Counted from the first letter of the stretch, positions 18,649-28,504 are shown. The stretch is 64,000 bases of DNA from Pseudomonas sp. KNUC1026 (GCF_021650705.1 NZ_CP087138.1:1674001-1738000), one strand, 5' to 3'. Made by a program: numbers and translations. The notes: a model not told the origin generated them from the sequence alone.

Positions 18649-20173
18649 CGGTGCTGGCGGCGTGAATGGCGATGCGGTTGCGCCCGGCACGCTTGGCTTC
18701 ATACAGCGCGCTGTCGGCGGCCTCCACCAGCGCCTGCGGGCGCTCGGCCTCGCTGCTCTGCCACACATAAACCCCGGCGCTCACCGTCACCACCGGCTCC
18801 TGTTCGTTGTCCTGGTGGGGAATGGCCAACGCCCGCACGGCGTCGACGATCTGCTGGGCGATCCAGCGGGTGCCGGCAAGGTCTGATTCGGGCAGCAGCA
18901 CCAGCAACTCCTCGCCGCCATAGCGCACCACCAGGTCGCCTGAGCGGTTGACGCAAGCCAGCACCGCCTGGCCGACACTGCGGATGCACGCGTCACCCTC
19001 GGGATGGCCATAGCGGTCGTTGTAGCGTTTGAAGTGGTCGATATCGAGCATGATCACCCCCAACGGGCGCTGACTGCGCCGCGCACGGCCCATCTCATGA
19101 GGCAAGGCCAGCTCCAACTGGCGGCGGTTGCCAAGCCCGGTGAGGCCATCCTGCATGGCGAGCGTTTCCAGGGCTGCATGGGCATTGCGCAGTTCGGCCT
19201 CGGTCTGTGCGGTCTGGCGCAACTGGCGCAGCAGCAGGGCACCGAACAGCACCGTCACCACCAGCAAGAGGCCGACGAACCCGGCGGTGCGCCAGAGGTT
19301 GGCGTACCAGGCGGCCAGCACCGCCTGCTCGGACTGGCCGGCGATCAACACCAGCGGGTAGGCCTGCACTTTGTCGAAGCCGTACATGCGGGTGACGCCG
19401 TCGACGATCGACGGAAACATCTGCGCGCCACTGGAGCTCTCTGGTAGCAGGGTGGTGAAGATGCGGCTTTTGGCAACGCTGGTATTGACCAGTTTGGGCT
19501 CGAAAGGGCGGCGAGCGAGCAGGGTGCCATCGTCGAGGGTGAGGCTGATCACGCCCAGCGGGTCGAGATCGAAGCTTTTGTAGAAGTCGTTGAAATACCT
19601 CACCTCCAGCGTCGCCAGCGCGACACCGGCGAATTCACCGTTGGGCCCGCTGATTCGCCTGGACAACGGAATGATCAGTGCGCCGTCGCTGCGGCTGGCG
19701 ATGACCTTGCCCAGTTGCGGGCCACTGCCGGTATGAGCCTGGTGATAACGAAAATAGTCGCGGTCGGCGTTATTGGCACCGGGTGGGTCTACATCGTTGG
19801 ACGTCACTCTCCAGCTGCCATCCGGGCCATAGATGAACAGCCCGTGAATCTGGTCATGAGCTGCAGTGGCGGCCTGCATGAGCCGGTGCAGGCGTTCGCG
19901 CTGAGCCCCATCGGCGCCGTCTGTCTGCACCCGCTCGACCAGGTCGGTGAGCACCGTATCGGCCTGCTCGACGCTGGAGCTGGCGTGTTCGGCCAGTGAG
20001 CGAGCCAGGTTGAGGGCGTTGTTGCGAGCGTTGGCCAACGCCTGGTTACGGGCCGTCCAGCTCTGCCACATATCCAGCCCGAGCAGCGAACACACCAGAA
20101 CACCGAGCAGCGCTATGGCGAGGCGGCGTGTACGGTTTTGCGTGACAGTTTGTGGGGAAGGTGTCTGCGCCAT
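18605..20173 (-). CDS. Membrane-bound diguanylate cyclase with periplasmic sensor
   Basis: Makes c-di-GMP from two GTP. The protein has 522 residues from the Met at 20173 (548 from an alternative at 20251). Order: TM helix RLAIALLGVLVCSLLGLDMW, periplasmic dCACHE/PDC-type sensor (DQIHGLFIYGPDGSWRV, DRDYFRYHQ), second TM FVGLLLVVTVLFGALLL, short coil, GGDEF domain with active GGEEL signature and an intact inhibitory I-site RSGD five residues before it. LDIDHFKRYNDRYGHPEGD supplies the metal aspartate. It should therefore be active and product-inhibited, controlled by a periplasmic ligand. Monocistronic. Confidence 0.93.
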   Translation of the reverse strand: MAQTPSPQTVTQNRTRRLAIALLGVLVCSLLGLDMWQSWTARNQALANARNNALNLARSLAEHASSSVEQADTVLTDLVERVQTDGADGAQRERLHRLMQAATAAHDQIHGLFIYGPDGSWRVTSNDVDPPGANNADRDYFRYHQAHTGSGPQLGKVIASRSDGALIIPLSRRISGPNGEFAGVALATLEVRYFNDFYKSFDLDPLGVISLTLDDGTLLARRPFEPKLVNTSVAKSRIFTTLLPESSSGAQMFPSIVDGVTRMYGFDKVQAYPLVLIAGQSEQAVLAAWYANLWRTAGFVGLLLVVTVLFGALLLRQLRQTAQTEAELRNAHAALETLAMQDGLTGLGNRRQLELALPHEMGRARRSQRPLGVIMLDIDHFKRYNDRYGHPEGDACIRSVGQAVLACVNRSGDLVVRYGGEELLVLLPESDLAGTRWIAQQIVDAVRALAIPHQDNEQEPVVTVSAGVYVWQSSEAERPQALVEAADSALYEAKRAGRNRIAIHAASTVTPPQSASSTAPQG

Positions 20174-20285
20174 GCTGGGCCAAGCGGTCGGGGGTGACCG
20201 AAGTCTAGTGGGATCGGCAGCTGTCGCAAGTGCTGCCGCGTCTTCAGGCATATCGAACGATGGCGGTAAACCTTGAGCGCGGTTT

Positions 20286-20314
20286 TTGACGGCGCAGGCC
20301 TGCGCCGCTAAAGT
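20286..20314 (+). promoter_or_regulatory. Sigma-70 promoter with a palindrome in the spacer
   Basis: A -35 box TTGACG (20286-20291) and a -10 box TAAAGT (20309-20314) are separated by 17 bp. The spacer overlaps a perfect 16-bp palindrome, GGCGCAGGCCTGCGCC (20291-20306), so a dimeric repressor binding there would block polymerase. It points at the esterase gene that starts 30 bp downstream. Confidence 0.6.
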
Positions 20315-20343
20315 CGCGCCTTTTGCCGCTGCGGGGCCTGCTC

Positions 20344-21297
20344 ATGTTCTTGCTGATTCCACTGTTCGTGATTCTGGCCCTGTGCCTGGTGTGCGCTGCT
20401 GCTGCGGCCTGGTTCATGCTCGGGCGGGCGCCCAGGCCGGTCGCGACCTCTGGCCGGTTGATCGAGGGTGAGTATCAGCAGCGGCGCTACCTCAGCTATG
20501 TGCCGGCGGCCGTGCCTGAAGGTGCAGCACTGGTGCTGGTACTGCACAGCGGTGCCCGTGCCGAGCAGGCCCGGCGCGGCACCGGTTACCGCTTCGAGCA
20601 ACTGGCCGATGAGCGCGGCTTCGTGGTGGCGTATCCGCAGGCATTCGAAGGTGCCTGGAATGACAGCCGCAAGCTGCTGCCGATCGCAGCGCGCCAACAT
20701 GGCATCGATGATTCGGCGTTTCTGGTGGGCCTTGCGCAGGGGCTGGTGGCCGAGCATGGCCTGAATCCGCGGCGGGTGTTCGTTTTCGGCCACTCGGCTG
20801 GGGGGCAGATGGCGCTGCGCCTGGCGGTGGAGCGGCCCGAAGCGGTGAGTGGCGTGGCGATCACTGCCGCTTGCTTGCCGGCGCCCGGCAATGACGTTGC
20901 CACTCACCACCGGCGCATGGTGCCGTTGCTGATGGTCAATGGCACGGTGGACCCGCTTACCGCGTTCAATGGTGGCAGCCAGAGCCTGTTTGGCTTCGCG
21001 CCCAGGGGCGACCTGCTGAGCGCTCGTGCCACGGCCGAGCATTTCGCCGAGCTGGCGCAGGCGCCCGATCACAGCAGCGAGCCGCTGCCGATGTCGGGCA
21101 AGGGCGACAGCACCCAGGTGGTTCGACATCGCTGGTCGGTGGCAGCGGGGCCGCGGGTCGAGCTGTACGAAGTGCGGGGCGGAGGGCATGCCTTGCCACG
21201 GCCCAATGGTCGTGGGCCGCGAGGCCTGGGGTTGCAGACGAGCGCTCTGGATGTGCCGTTGGCTGCTTGTGAGTTCTTCGGGCTCAAAACGCTGTAG
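20344..21297 (+). CDS. Secreted or membrane-anchored esterase of the PHB-depolymerase/LpqC type
   Basis: A 317-residue alpha/beta hydrolase. The N-terminus MFLLIPLFVILALCLVCAAA is a signal anchor or signal peptide. The catalytic serine is in GHSAGGQMALRLA, the aspartate probably in NGTVDPLTAFNGG and the histidine in GGGHALPRPNG near the end, in the order of the family of poly(3-hydroxybutyrate) depolymerase-like and feruloyl esterases. No carbohydrate or polymer-binding domain is attached. The ATG at 20344 is preferred to an upstream TTG because the hydrophobic segment begins there. A promoter with a palindromic spacer lies upstream. Confidence 0.85.
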   Translation: MFLLIPLFVILALCLVCAAAAAWFMLGRAPRPVATSGRLIEGEYQQRRYLSYVPAAVPEGAALVLVLHSGARAEQARRGTGYRFEQLADERGFVVAYPQAFEGAWNDSRKLLPIAARQHGIDDSAFLVGLAQGLVAEHGLNPRRVFVFGHSAGGQMALRLAVERPEAVSGVAITAACLPAPGNDVATHHRRMVPLLMVNGTVDPLTAFNGGSQSLFGFAPRGDLLSARATAEHFAELAQAPDHSSEPLPMSGKGDSTQVVRHRWSVAAGPRVELYEVRGGGHALPRPNGRGPRGLGLQTSALDVPLAACEFFGLKTL

Positions 21298-21376
21298 GGT
21301 TTCAAGAGGAGCCAGGCGTGTGGATGGCCCAGTTGCGAGCGAACCACCAAAGACTTCTGGCACACGCAGTTCTTGA

Positions 21377-21605
21377 GGTGGGCGGCTTGCGGCGCGACGC
21401 AGCCCTACCAGTTCCAGAGGTGGAAAGGCCCAGTCGCCCGGCGAGCCGGCCTCCCACCGAGCCACCGAAGCCTTCAGGGGCGCAGATCAAGAAGTGGGAG
21501 GGCGGCTTGCCGCGCGACGAGCCGACCTCCCACTGAGCCACCAAGCCACCGAAGCCTTCTGGCGCATGCAGTTCCAGAGGTGGGAGGGCGGCTTGCCGCG
21601 CGACG
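21377..21605. repeat. REP-like array of imperfect palindromes
   Basis: Four related units begin near 21377, 21417, 21494 and 21580. The clearest (21494-21533) is a 40-bp dyad: GTGGGAGG at one end, CCTCCCAC at the other, with an inner GGCT...AGCC stem around GCCGCGCGAC. Units are linked by a shared spacer containing GAGCCACCGAAGCCTTC. The array fills the gap between the esterase and the next leftward gene and reaches into the 3' end of that gene. REP-like elements of this type are common between Pseudomonas genes. Confidence 0.8.
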
Positions 21606-21747
21606 AATGCGCGGATTGCTCATCGATCAACGGCACCGGCGCATCTTCCAACCCCTCCGACCCCGGGTCTTCATTGCCCGGATCATTGAGCGGCGGCAGC
21701 TCGCCGTCCTCGTATTCAACTTCATGGCAATGCGCGGGCTGGCTCAT
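21487..21747 (-). CDS. Small acidic hypothetical protein whose C-terminus is encoded by repeats
   Basis: An 86-residue frame starting MSQPAHCHEVEYEDGELPPL with GAGGTG upstream. The first 45 residues are acidic and proline-rich (DPGNEDPGSEGLEDAPVPLIDE), with the look of a conserved small Pseudomonas protein. The remainder (SSRGKPPSHLW..., ending RAASRPPTS) is a translation of the REP-like array and is arginine/serine-rich. Probably an original stop was lost or the repeats inserted at the 3' end. No family is recognised. Reading stops inside the array. Confidence 0.5.
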   Translation of the reverse strand: MSQPAHCHEVEYEDGELPPLNDPGNEDPGSEGLEDAPVPLIDEQSAHSSRGKPPSHLWNCMRQKASVAWWLSGRSARRAASRPPTS

Positions 21748-21804
21748 GGCGAGCACCTCGGTGGGGGCGTGTGTGGTTAAGACAGCAACCCCGAGGCGAT
21801 GGCA

Positions 21805-22203
21805 TCAACCTGCGACCAACGGCTCGCGCCACTGAATCACGTTGCCTTCAGGGTCATATCCGTCACACGCCCGGAAATACGGGCCCTGCCACTCATCCTG
21901 CGGCGCATCCAGGCCGCCGCCGAGCGATGGCGCGAGGGTGCGCACCCTGGCCAGCGAGCTGGTGGGGAACACCAGTTTCACCGGCACGTCGTCGCGCCGC
22001 AGAGGCGGCGAGGTGATGGCCAGGTTTGCGCTGATGACTTCCGGCAACCCATGCAGCACCAATTGAAAGCTTTCCGATTCCAGCACGGTCAGGTCGGCCT
22101 GGCGAACGACCAGCGGCAGGTCGGCCAGTTGTTCGTAAAACTGGGCCAGGCGGTCGAGGTCCTTGGCGAACAGCACGGCGCCGGCTTTGATGGGGGCGGG
22201 CAT
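21805..22203 (-). CDS. VOC (glyoxalase/bleomycin-resistance fold) protein
   Basis: A 132-residue single-domain VOC protein. The first beta-alpha-beta unit, AGAVLFAKDLDRLAQFYEQL, and the last strand, DGYDPEGNVIQWRE, which carries the conserved metal-position glutamate, mark the fold. Such proteins act as small dioxygenases, lyases or drug-binding proteins; nothing shows the substrate. Divergent from an OFA-type MFS gene, 104 bp apart; no operon partner on its own strand. Confidence 0.82.
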   Translation of the reverse strand: MPAPIKAGAVLFAKDLDRLAQFYEQLADLPLVVRQADLTVLESESFQLVLHGLPEVISANLAITSPPLRRDDVPVKLVFPTSSLARVRTLAPSLGGGLDAPQDEWQGPYFRACDGYDPEGNVIQWREPLVAG

Positions 22204-22307
22204 GGTTCAGTGCTCCTTGGGTGAGAGGGCTGACGCTAGAGTGTGGCGATGGGCTTGTCCAGCGGTAGGGCCGGTCGTATTGTTGTCACCTTTGCTTACA
22301 AAACCCC

Positions 22308-23615
22308 ATGCCCGAGGCTCCCAGGATGATTTCCAACGCGTTGGCTGGCGCCTTGCTGCGCCGGCGTGTCCACTATGGCTGGGCGGTGGTGCTGGCTACC
22401 TTCCTGGTGATGCTAACGGCAGCTGCGGCAATGGGCGCGCCGGGCGTTCTGATTCAGCCGCTGCAAGCCGAGTTCGGCTGGAGCACCGAGCAGATCTCGG
22501 TGGCAATGGCCGTGCGCCTGGTGCTGTTCGGCCTGCTGGGCCCTTTCGCTGCGGCCTTGATCAACCATTTCGGCCTGCGACCGGTCGTGGTCTGTGCAAT
22601 GAGCCTGATCGCGGCAGGCTTTCTGGGCTCGCTGTTCATGACCGAGCTGTGGCAATTGCTATTGCTCTGGGGCGTGGTGGTGGGTGTGGGCACCGGGATG
22701 GTCGCCATGGTGCTTGGCGCCACGGTCGCCACGCGCTGGTTCGTGCACCGGCGCGGGCTGGTCATGGGCCTGCTGGCGGCCAGTTCCGCGACCGGCCAGC
22801 TGTTGTTCCTGCCGTTGATGGCGGAGCTGACCAGCCGCTTCGGCTGGCGTGCTGCGGCGGTGTTCGTCTGTGCGGTGCTGCTGGTGGCGGCGCTGGTGGC
22901 GTTGCTGCTCATGCGCGACCGGCCTTCCGACCTGGGCCTGGCGCTGTACGGTGAAACCGAGCTGGCGCCCGCGGCACCGCTGCAGAGTTTTCGCGCGCAC
23001 CTGCTGTCGCCCTTGGGCGCCTTGCGCGAGGCTTCGGGCACACTGACCTTCTGGGTGCTGGCCGGCACCTTCTTCGTTTGTGGGCTGAGCACCAATGGCC
23101 TGGTGCAGACCCACTTCGTTTCGCTGTGCGGCGACTTCGGCCTGGCGGCAGTGGGGGCGGCCAGCCTGTTGGCGCTGATGGGCCTGTTCGATTTCGTCGG
23201 CACTTTGGGTTCGGGCTGGCTCTCGGACCGCTACGACAACCGCTGGCTGCTGTTCTGGTACTACGGTTTGCGCGGGTTGTCACTGATGTGCCTGCCGCTG
23301 ACTGGCTTCAGCCTCTATGGGCTTTCCCTGTTTGCGGTGTTCTACGGGCTGGACTGGATCGCCACGGTGCCGCCGACCGTCAAGCTGGTGGCCGACCGCT
23401 TCGGCCGTGAGAAGGCGGGGCTGGTGTTTGGCTGGGTGTTTGCCGCCCACCAGCTCGGCGCTGCGACGGCTGCGTACGGGGCAGGGTGGTCACGCACGGT
23501 GCTGGCCAGTTACCTGCCGGCGTTCGTCTTCGCCGGAGTGATGTGCCTGGTGGCGGCCGTGAGCGTTGTGGTGATGCTGGAGCGGCGGCGTGTGCCCGCA
23601 GTGGCCGTGGCCTGA
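22308..23615 (+). CDS. MFS transporter, oxalate/formate-antiporter-like (OFA)
   Basis: A 435-residue 12-helix carrier. The N-terminus RRVHYGWAVVLATFLVML and the repeated G-rich half-sites (GVVVGVGTGMVAMVLGATVATRWF) are typical of the monocarboxylate/OFA group of the MFS. The second-half segment GSGWLSDRYDNRWLLFWYYG is its motif A. Two possible starts, Met 22308 or 22326; the former gives MPEAPRMISN. Probably imports or exchanges a monocarboxylate; substrate not deducible. Its stop lies one base from the stop of the convergent small gene to the right. Confidence 0.87.
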   Translation: MPEAPRMISNALAGALLRRRVHYGWAVVLATFLVMLTAAAAMGAPGVLIQPLQAEFGWSTEQISVAMAVRLVLFGLLGPFAAALINHFGLRPVVVCAMSLIAAGFLGSLFMTELWQLLLLWGVVVGVGTGMVAMVLGATVATRWFVHRRGLVMGLLAASSATGQLLFLPLMAELTSRFGWRAAAVFVCAVLLVAALVALLLMRDRPSDLGLALYGETELAPAAPLQSFRAHLLSPLGALREASGTLTFWVLAGTFFVCGLSTNGLVQTHFVSLCGDFGLAAVGAASLLALMGLFDFVGTLGSGWLSDRYDNRWLLFWYYGLRGLSLMCLPLTGFSLYGLSLFAVFYGLDWIATVPPTVKLVADRFGREKAGLVFGWVFAAHQLGAATAAYGAGWSRTVLASYLPAFVFAGVMCLVAAVSVVVMLERRRVPAVAVA

Positions 23616-23616
23616 A

Positions 23617-23990
23617 TCAGCGGGCTTTTCGCAACTCGGCACGCCAGCCACCGGCGTGCACCGAATCGGCGTGAGCTTGGGCAGCGGGTGCGGTGTGCGC
23701 GGCGGTGCCGGGCCGTCGAGGTAGTTGACCTTGTAGGTCACCTTGGTGCGGTAGCTGCTTTGCAGCACTCTCAGCGCGCGCTGGTTGATGTTGTGCGGCT
23801 TGGCGTCTTCTTCGTTGGCGCTGACCCACTGGCCCGGCACGGTCTTGCGATCGCGCAGCGCATCACCCTGCGCCGCCGGGCAGGGCACCGAGGCGAAACT
23901 GATGCGGCCCGCACCGTCGATGCATTTGAACGCATCGGCCTGAGCGAACAGGGGCAGGCACAGCAAGGCGAGCAAGCTTGAACGAAGCAT
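23617..23990 (-). CDS. DUF4124-type exported small protein (probable frameshift)
   Basis: Signal peptide MLRSSLLALLCLPLFAQA followed by DAFKCIDGAGRISFASVPCP, the DUF4124 pattern with two conserved cysteines; periplasmic. The initial frame runs on past KVNYLDGPAPPRTPHPLPK into the MFS gene with a His-rich, unlikely tail. In the next frame the 3' end reads AAQAHADSVHAGGWRAELRKAR and stops at 23617, exactly one base from the MFS stop. Adding one base near 23680-23690 joins the two to about 124 residues. I think the shorter restored form is right. Confidence 0.6.
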
Positions 23991-24119
23991 GAATCGGCAG
24001 TCCATTGGCAGGTGGCCAGTATGCTGACAGGCTCATGGGCGCGGATCAACAAGCCCAATGCAACATTGGCTCGCCGTTGCGTTCAGACACTGGACACGCC
24101 GTTGAAAAGGACCTTGCCT

Positions 24120-26180
<2,061 letters not shown>

Positions 26181-26188
26181 GCACAGGG

Positions 26189-26217
26189 GGCCGGCAGCCC
26201 GTTCGGTGCTGCCGGCC
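26189..26217. terminator. Bidirectional hairpin between convergent genes
   Basis: GGCCGGCAGC and GCTGCCGGCC are perfect 10-bp arms around nine bases. It sits between the convergent stops of the GH13 gene (26180) and the DAHP synthase gene (26231). No long T-run on either side, so termination strength is uncertain. Confidence 0.6.
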
Positions 26218-26230
26218 AAAGCGCACTGCC

Positions 26231-27283
26231 TTAGCCCTGAGCTGCCTGCCTGAGCAGGCTGGCCGTGGCATCCCAGCCCAGGCAGGCGTCGGTGATGGAA
26301 ACGCCGTAGCGCAGGTTCGCGCTCAAGGGCTGGCTGCCTTCGAACAGGTTGCTCTCCAGCATCACCCCGACCACATCGCGCTCGCCCGCCGCGCGCTGAG
26401 CCAGCACTTCTTCCAGCACCAGAGGTTGCCGTGCAGGGTCCTTGCCGCTGTTGGCGTGGCTGCAATCGACCACCATGCGCGGGCACACACCTGCCTTGCT
26501 CAATCGTTCGCGGGCCGCCATCACGCTGGAGCGGTCGTAGTTCGGGCCACGGTGGCCGCCGCGCAGCACCAGATGCCCGCCCGGATTGCCTTCGGTACGC
26601 ACGATGGCGGGGTGGCCATGGGCGTCCAGCCCGAAATGGCGATGGCCATGTGCGGCGCTGCGGATCGCATCGCAGGCAATGGCGGTGGAACCATCGGTGC
26701 CGTTCTTGAAGCCCACCGGCAGGTTCAGGCCGCTGGCCATCTCGCGGTGGATCTGCGATTCGGTGGTGCGCGCGCCGATGGCGGCCCAGGCCAGCAGGTC
26801 GTCGAAGTAGCCTGCTGCCATCGGCTGCAGCAGCTCGGTGGCCACCGGCAGGCCCAGTGCCAGAATGTTCAGCATCAGTTCGCGGGACAGCGTAAGGCCT
26901 GTGAGCATATCGTCGCTGCCGTCCAGGTGCGGGTCGTAGGCCAGGCCTTTCCAGCCCACCGTAGTGCGCGGTTTTTCAATGTAGGCGCGCATCACGATCA
27001 GCAGGCGGTCGCTCAACTCGCGTGCCAGGGGTGCAAGGCGCTGAGCGTATTCGAGGGCGGCCTGGGGGCAGTGCAGGGAGCAAGGGCCCACCACCACCAG
27101 CAGGCGAGGGTCGCGGCCGGCGAGGATATCGGCGATGGCCTGGCGGTCGGCCTGCACTTGGGCGGCGAGGCGGCCCGGCAGGGGCAGTTGCTGGCGCAGC
27201 GTGAAGGGAGTGGGCAAGCGTTGGCCGACACCTGGGTGAGCGCTGGCGGTGGTCAGTGGCAGGGGATTGAGCGAAGCGTTCAT
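26231..27283 (-). CDS. aroF: 3-deoxy-7-phosphoheptulonate (DAHP) synthase, class I alpha
   Basis: First enzyme of the shikimate pathway: PEP plus erythrose 4-phosphate to DAHP. The 350-residue length fits the AroF/G/H class. Seen: VVVGPCSLHCPQAALEYA (PEP site), MRAYIEKPRTTVGWKG, GARTTESQIHREMASGL, VGFKNGTDGS, LVLRGG..GPNYD and VVDCSHANSGKDP (metal-site His). Which aromatic amino acid inhibits it cannot be read. AAAGGA lies nine bases before the ATG. The 420-bp leader contains two short aromatic-rich reading frames and a strong terminator, suggesting control by attenuation (see neighbouring entries). The aroF/G/H letter is not certain. Confidence 0.93.
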   Translation of the reverse strand: MNASLNPLPLTTASAHPGVGQRLPTPFTLRQQLPLPGRLAAQVQADRQAIADILAGRDPRLLVVVGPCSLHCPQAALEYAQRLAPLARELSDRLLIVMRAYIEKPRTTVGWKGLAYDPHLDGSDDMLTGLTLSRELMLNILALGLPVATELLQPMAAGYFDDLLAWAAIGARTTESQIHREMASGLNLPVGFKNGTDGSTAIACDAIRSAAHGHRHFGLDAHGHPAIVRTEGNPGGHLVLRGGHRGPNYDRSSVMAARERLSKAGVCPRMVVDCSHANSGKDPARQPLVLEEVLAQRAAGERDVVGVMLESNLFEGSQPLSANLRYGVSITDACLGWDATASLLRQAAQG

Positions 27284-27319
27284 TGGGAGCGTCCTTTATC
27301 GGCAGCGCGCCCGCCTGGC

Positions 27320-27460
27320 CTATGAGGGCAAGCGGGATCGCGGGGGTGTTCGGAGGGGTTCGCCACCGTGAACGGGCCGCTCGGAGGTGGCGCACTGGCC
27401 CAAGCGGGGGGTGGTAAATCGCCAGGTATAGGCAGCGCTGCGGTAATAGGCTTGATACAT
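27320..27460 (-). CDS. Second aromatic-rich short reading frame before the DAHP synthase gene
   Basis: A 46-codon frame starting MYQAYYRSAAYTWRF, with GAGGA at a good distance. Four Tyr, one Trp and one Phe lie within its first 15 codons; the remainder (TTPRLGQCATSER...) is ordinary. It lies between the terminator (27495-27533) and the DAHP synthase start, so it would be translated only after read-through. A hairpin (CGCCACC...GGTGGCG) follows it, without a T-run. It may be a second leader peptide or a small protein; I cannot decide. Confidence 0.55.
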   Translation of the reverse strand: MYQAYYRSAAYTWRFTTPRLGQCATSERPVHGGEPLRTPPRSRLPS

Positions 27461-27494
27461 GATGTGTTCCTCGTCGTTGAGCGTTTCGAAAGGT

Positions 27495-27533
27495 GAAAAA
27501 ACAAAACCCCCGGTCGGGAGGCCGACCGGGGGT
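27495..27533 (-). terminator. Attenuator-type intrinsic terminator upstream of the DAHP synthase gene
   Basis: On the minus strand, ACCCCCGGTCGG pairs perfectly with CCGACCGGGGGT (12 bp, 4-base loop) and is followed by TTTTGTTTTTT. It lies 50 bp after the stop of the aromatic-rich leader peptide and 222 bp before the enzyme's ATG. The segment CTCCGGGTCG (minus strand, positions 27564-27555) can pair with the 3' arm of the terminator with one mismatch, giving a candidate antiterminator. Confidence 0.85.
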
Positions 27534-27583
27534 GTTTTCAAACACTGTGGGAGGCGACCCGGAGAATGGGCGCCTTGGGGGTA

Positions 27584-27706
27584 TCAGGCGCGCCAGCGGC
27601 TAAACCAATACCCAAAATAAAAATACGATGCCGCGGCCGCTTCACGCACGGCAGCACGCTGCGAAACGCAGGCGGCGGCGGTGGAGGCGATGAGGGCGCG
27701 GGGCAT
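27584..27706 (-). CDS. Aromatic-codon leader peptide of the DAHP synthase attenuator
   Basis: A 40-codon frame on the minus strand, beginning MPRALIAST and ending SYFYFGYWFSRWRA. Eight of its last 13 residues are Tyr, Phe or Trp, just before the stop, as in phe and trp operon leaders. The peptide is followed by a strong intrinsic terminator and a competing pairing segment. Ribosome stalling at these codons when charged aromatic tRNA is short would let transcription reach the DAHP synthase gene. The ribosome site is weak (GACGAGACACTACC before ATG). No membrane or enzyme signature, so a regulatory role is the simplest reading. Confidence 0.75.
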   Translation of the reverse strand: MPRALIASTAAACVSQRAAVREAAAASYFYFGYWFSRWRA

Positions 27707-27786
27707 GGTAGTGTCTCGTCTGAATGTGGCCGGAGCTTAACCGAGCCCACCCGGGCATGGCAATGGCCTTGAAGACAGGAGGAAGG

Positions 27787-28278
27787 ATGACCACACCTGC
27801 GCGCTGGCAATCGGCAAACGATGCCGAAGGCCTGCCATTCGCCCGGGCCCTGACCCGGCGCACGATGATGCCGTACTACACGCACCACGGCCTGCTGTGG
27901 CGCGACGAAGATTACGACGCCGGCTGGAGCTGGCGCGAAAACTACTTGCTGATCGGCGCCGACGGGCCACTGGGCTACATCAGCCTCACCCAGGACCCGC
28001 GCGCGCTGTACATCCGTGAATTTCACCTGGTCGATGCAGCCCGCGGGCAGGGGCAGGGCACGGCGATACTGGCCGATGCCCTCGAGCTTGCGGCCCAGCG
28101 GCGCCTCACGGCGGTGCGCCTGACCGTGTTCAAGGACAACCCTGCACAGCGCCTCTATCAGCGCCTGGGTTTCGCCGTTGTGGGCGAAGAGGGCTGCTTC
28201 TGGCGCATGGAGTGCAGTGTGCCGGCTAGGGCGCCGCTCGATTGCACTGGCACGCGCACGGAGTGGCGTGCGGGATAA
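27787..28278 (+). CDS. GNAT family N-acetyltransferase
   Basis: A 163-residue acetyltransferase. The acetyl-CoA loop appears as YIREFHLVDAARGQGQGTAI (core R-G-Q-G-x-G/T), followed by LTVFKDNPAQRLYQRLGF, the motif B/C end of the GNAT fold. Its 3' end overlaps the convergent DNA-binding gene by about 50 bp. Start at 27787 chosen because AGGAGGAAGG precedes it; the ORF opens 21 codons earlier without a site. Substrate unknown. Confidence 0.88.
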   Translation: MTTPARWQSANDAEGLPFARALTRRTMMPYYTHHGLLWRDEDYDAGWSWRENYLLIGADGPLGYISLTQDPRALYIREFHLVDAARGQGQGTAILADALELAAQRRLTAVRLTVFKDNPAQRLYQRLGFAVVGEEGCFWRMECSVPARAPLDCTGTRTEWRAG

Positions 28279-28463
28279 CGCCCTCCTTCATGCCCAGCAG
28301 TACTGCGACCTTGTGCGCCTCCCCGCGCCGGCCTTTTTCTCCCCGACAGCACCTGATAGGTGGTGGCGGGGTCTACACCGTGTTCGCGCGCGAACTCCTG
28401 TACCGATTTGCCTTGGTGGTCCAGCCATGCGCGCGCTTGTGCGGCAGTCCGTATCCCGTGCAT
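28226..28463 (-). CDS. Small DNA-binding protein, phage-repressor-associated type (frameshift)
   Basis: About 78 residues when one base is removed from the five-T run at 28334-28338 (coding-strand A run). Then RTAAQARAWLDHQGKSVQEF, AREHGVDPATTYQVLSGRK and GRRGEAHKVAVLLGMKEG form one helix-turn-helix-like domain. This small family of DNA-binding proteins is found opposite XRE repressors in Pseudomonas genomes and prophages. The start is ATG 28463; an ATG at 28488 in another frame (MSTETDLNYARD) may be the true N-terminus if a second indel exists. Divergent from the XRE gene. Confidence 0.6.
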
Positions 28464-28504
28464 AGTTCAAGTCCGTTTCGGTTGACATGTTAGTGTTTTA
28501 ATTT

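Noticed and set aside
21318..21835. CRISPR array suspected from regularly spaced repeats near 21.4-21.6 kb
   Set aside because: Only four diverged units of uneven spacing, each an imperfect palindrome with shared rather than unique spacers; no cas genes. It fits REP-like elements.
22454..23203. Minus-strand 249-codon frame opposite the OFA-type MFS gene
   Set aside because: Ser/Thr/Arg-rich shadow; the plus strand has a complete 12-helix carrier.
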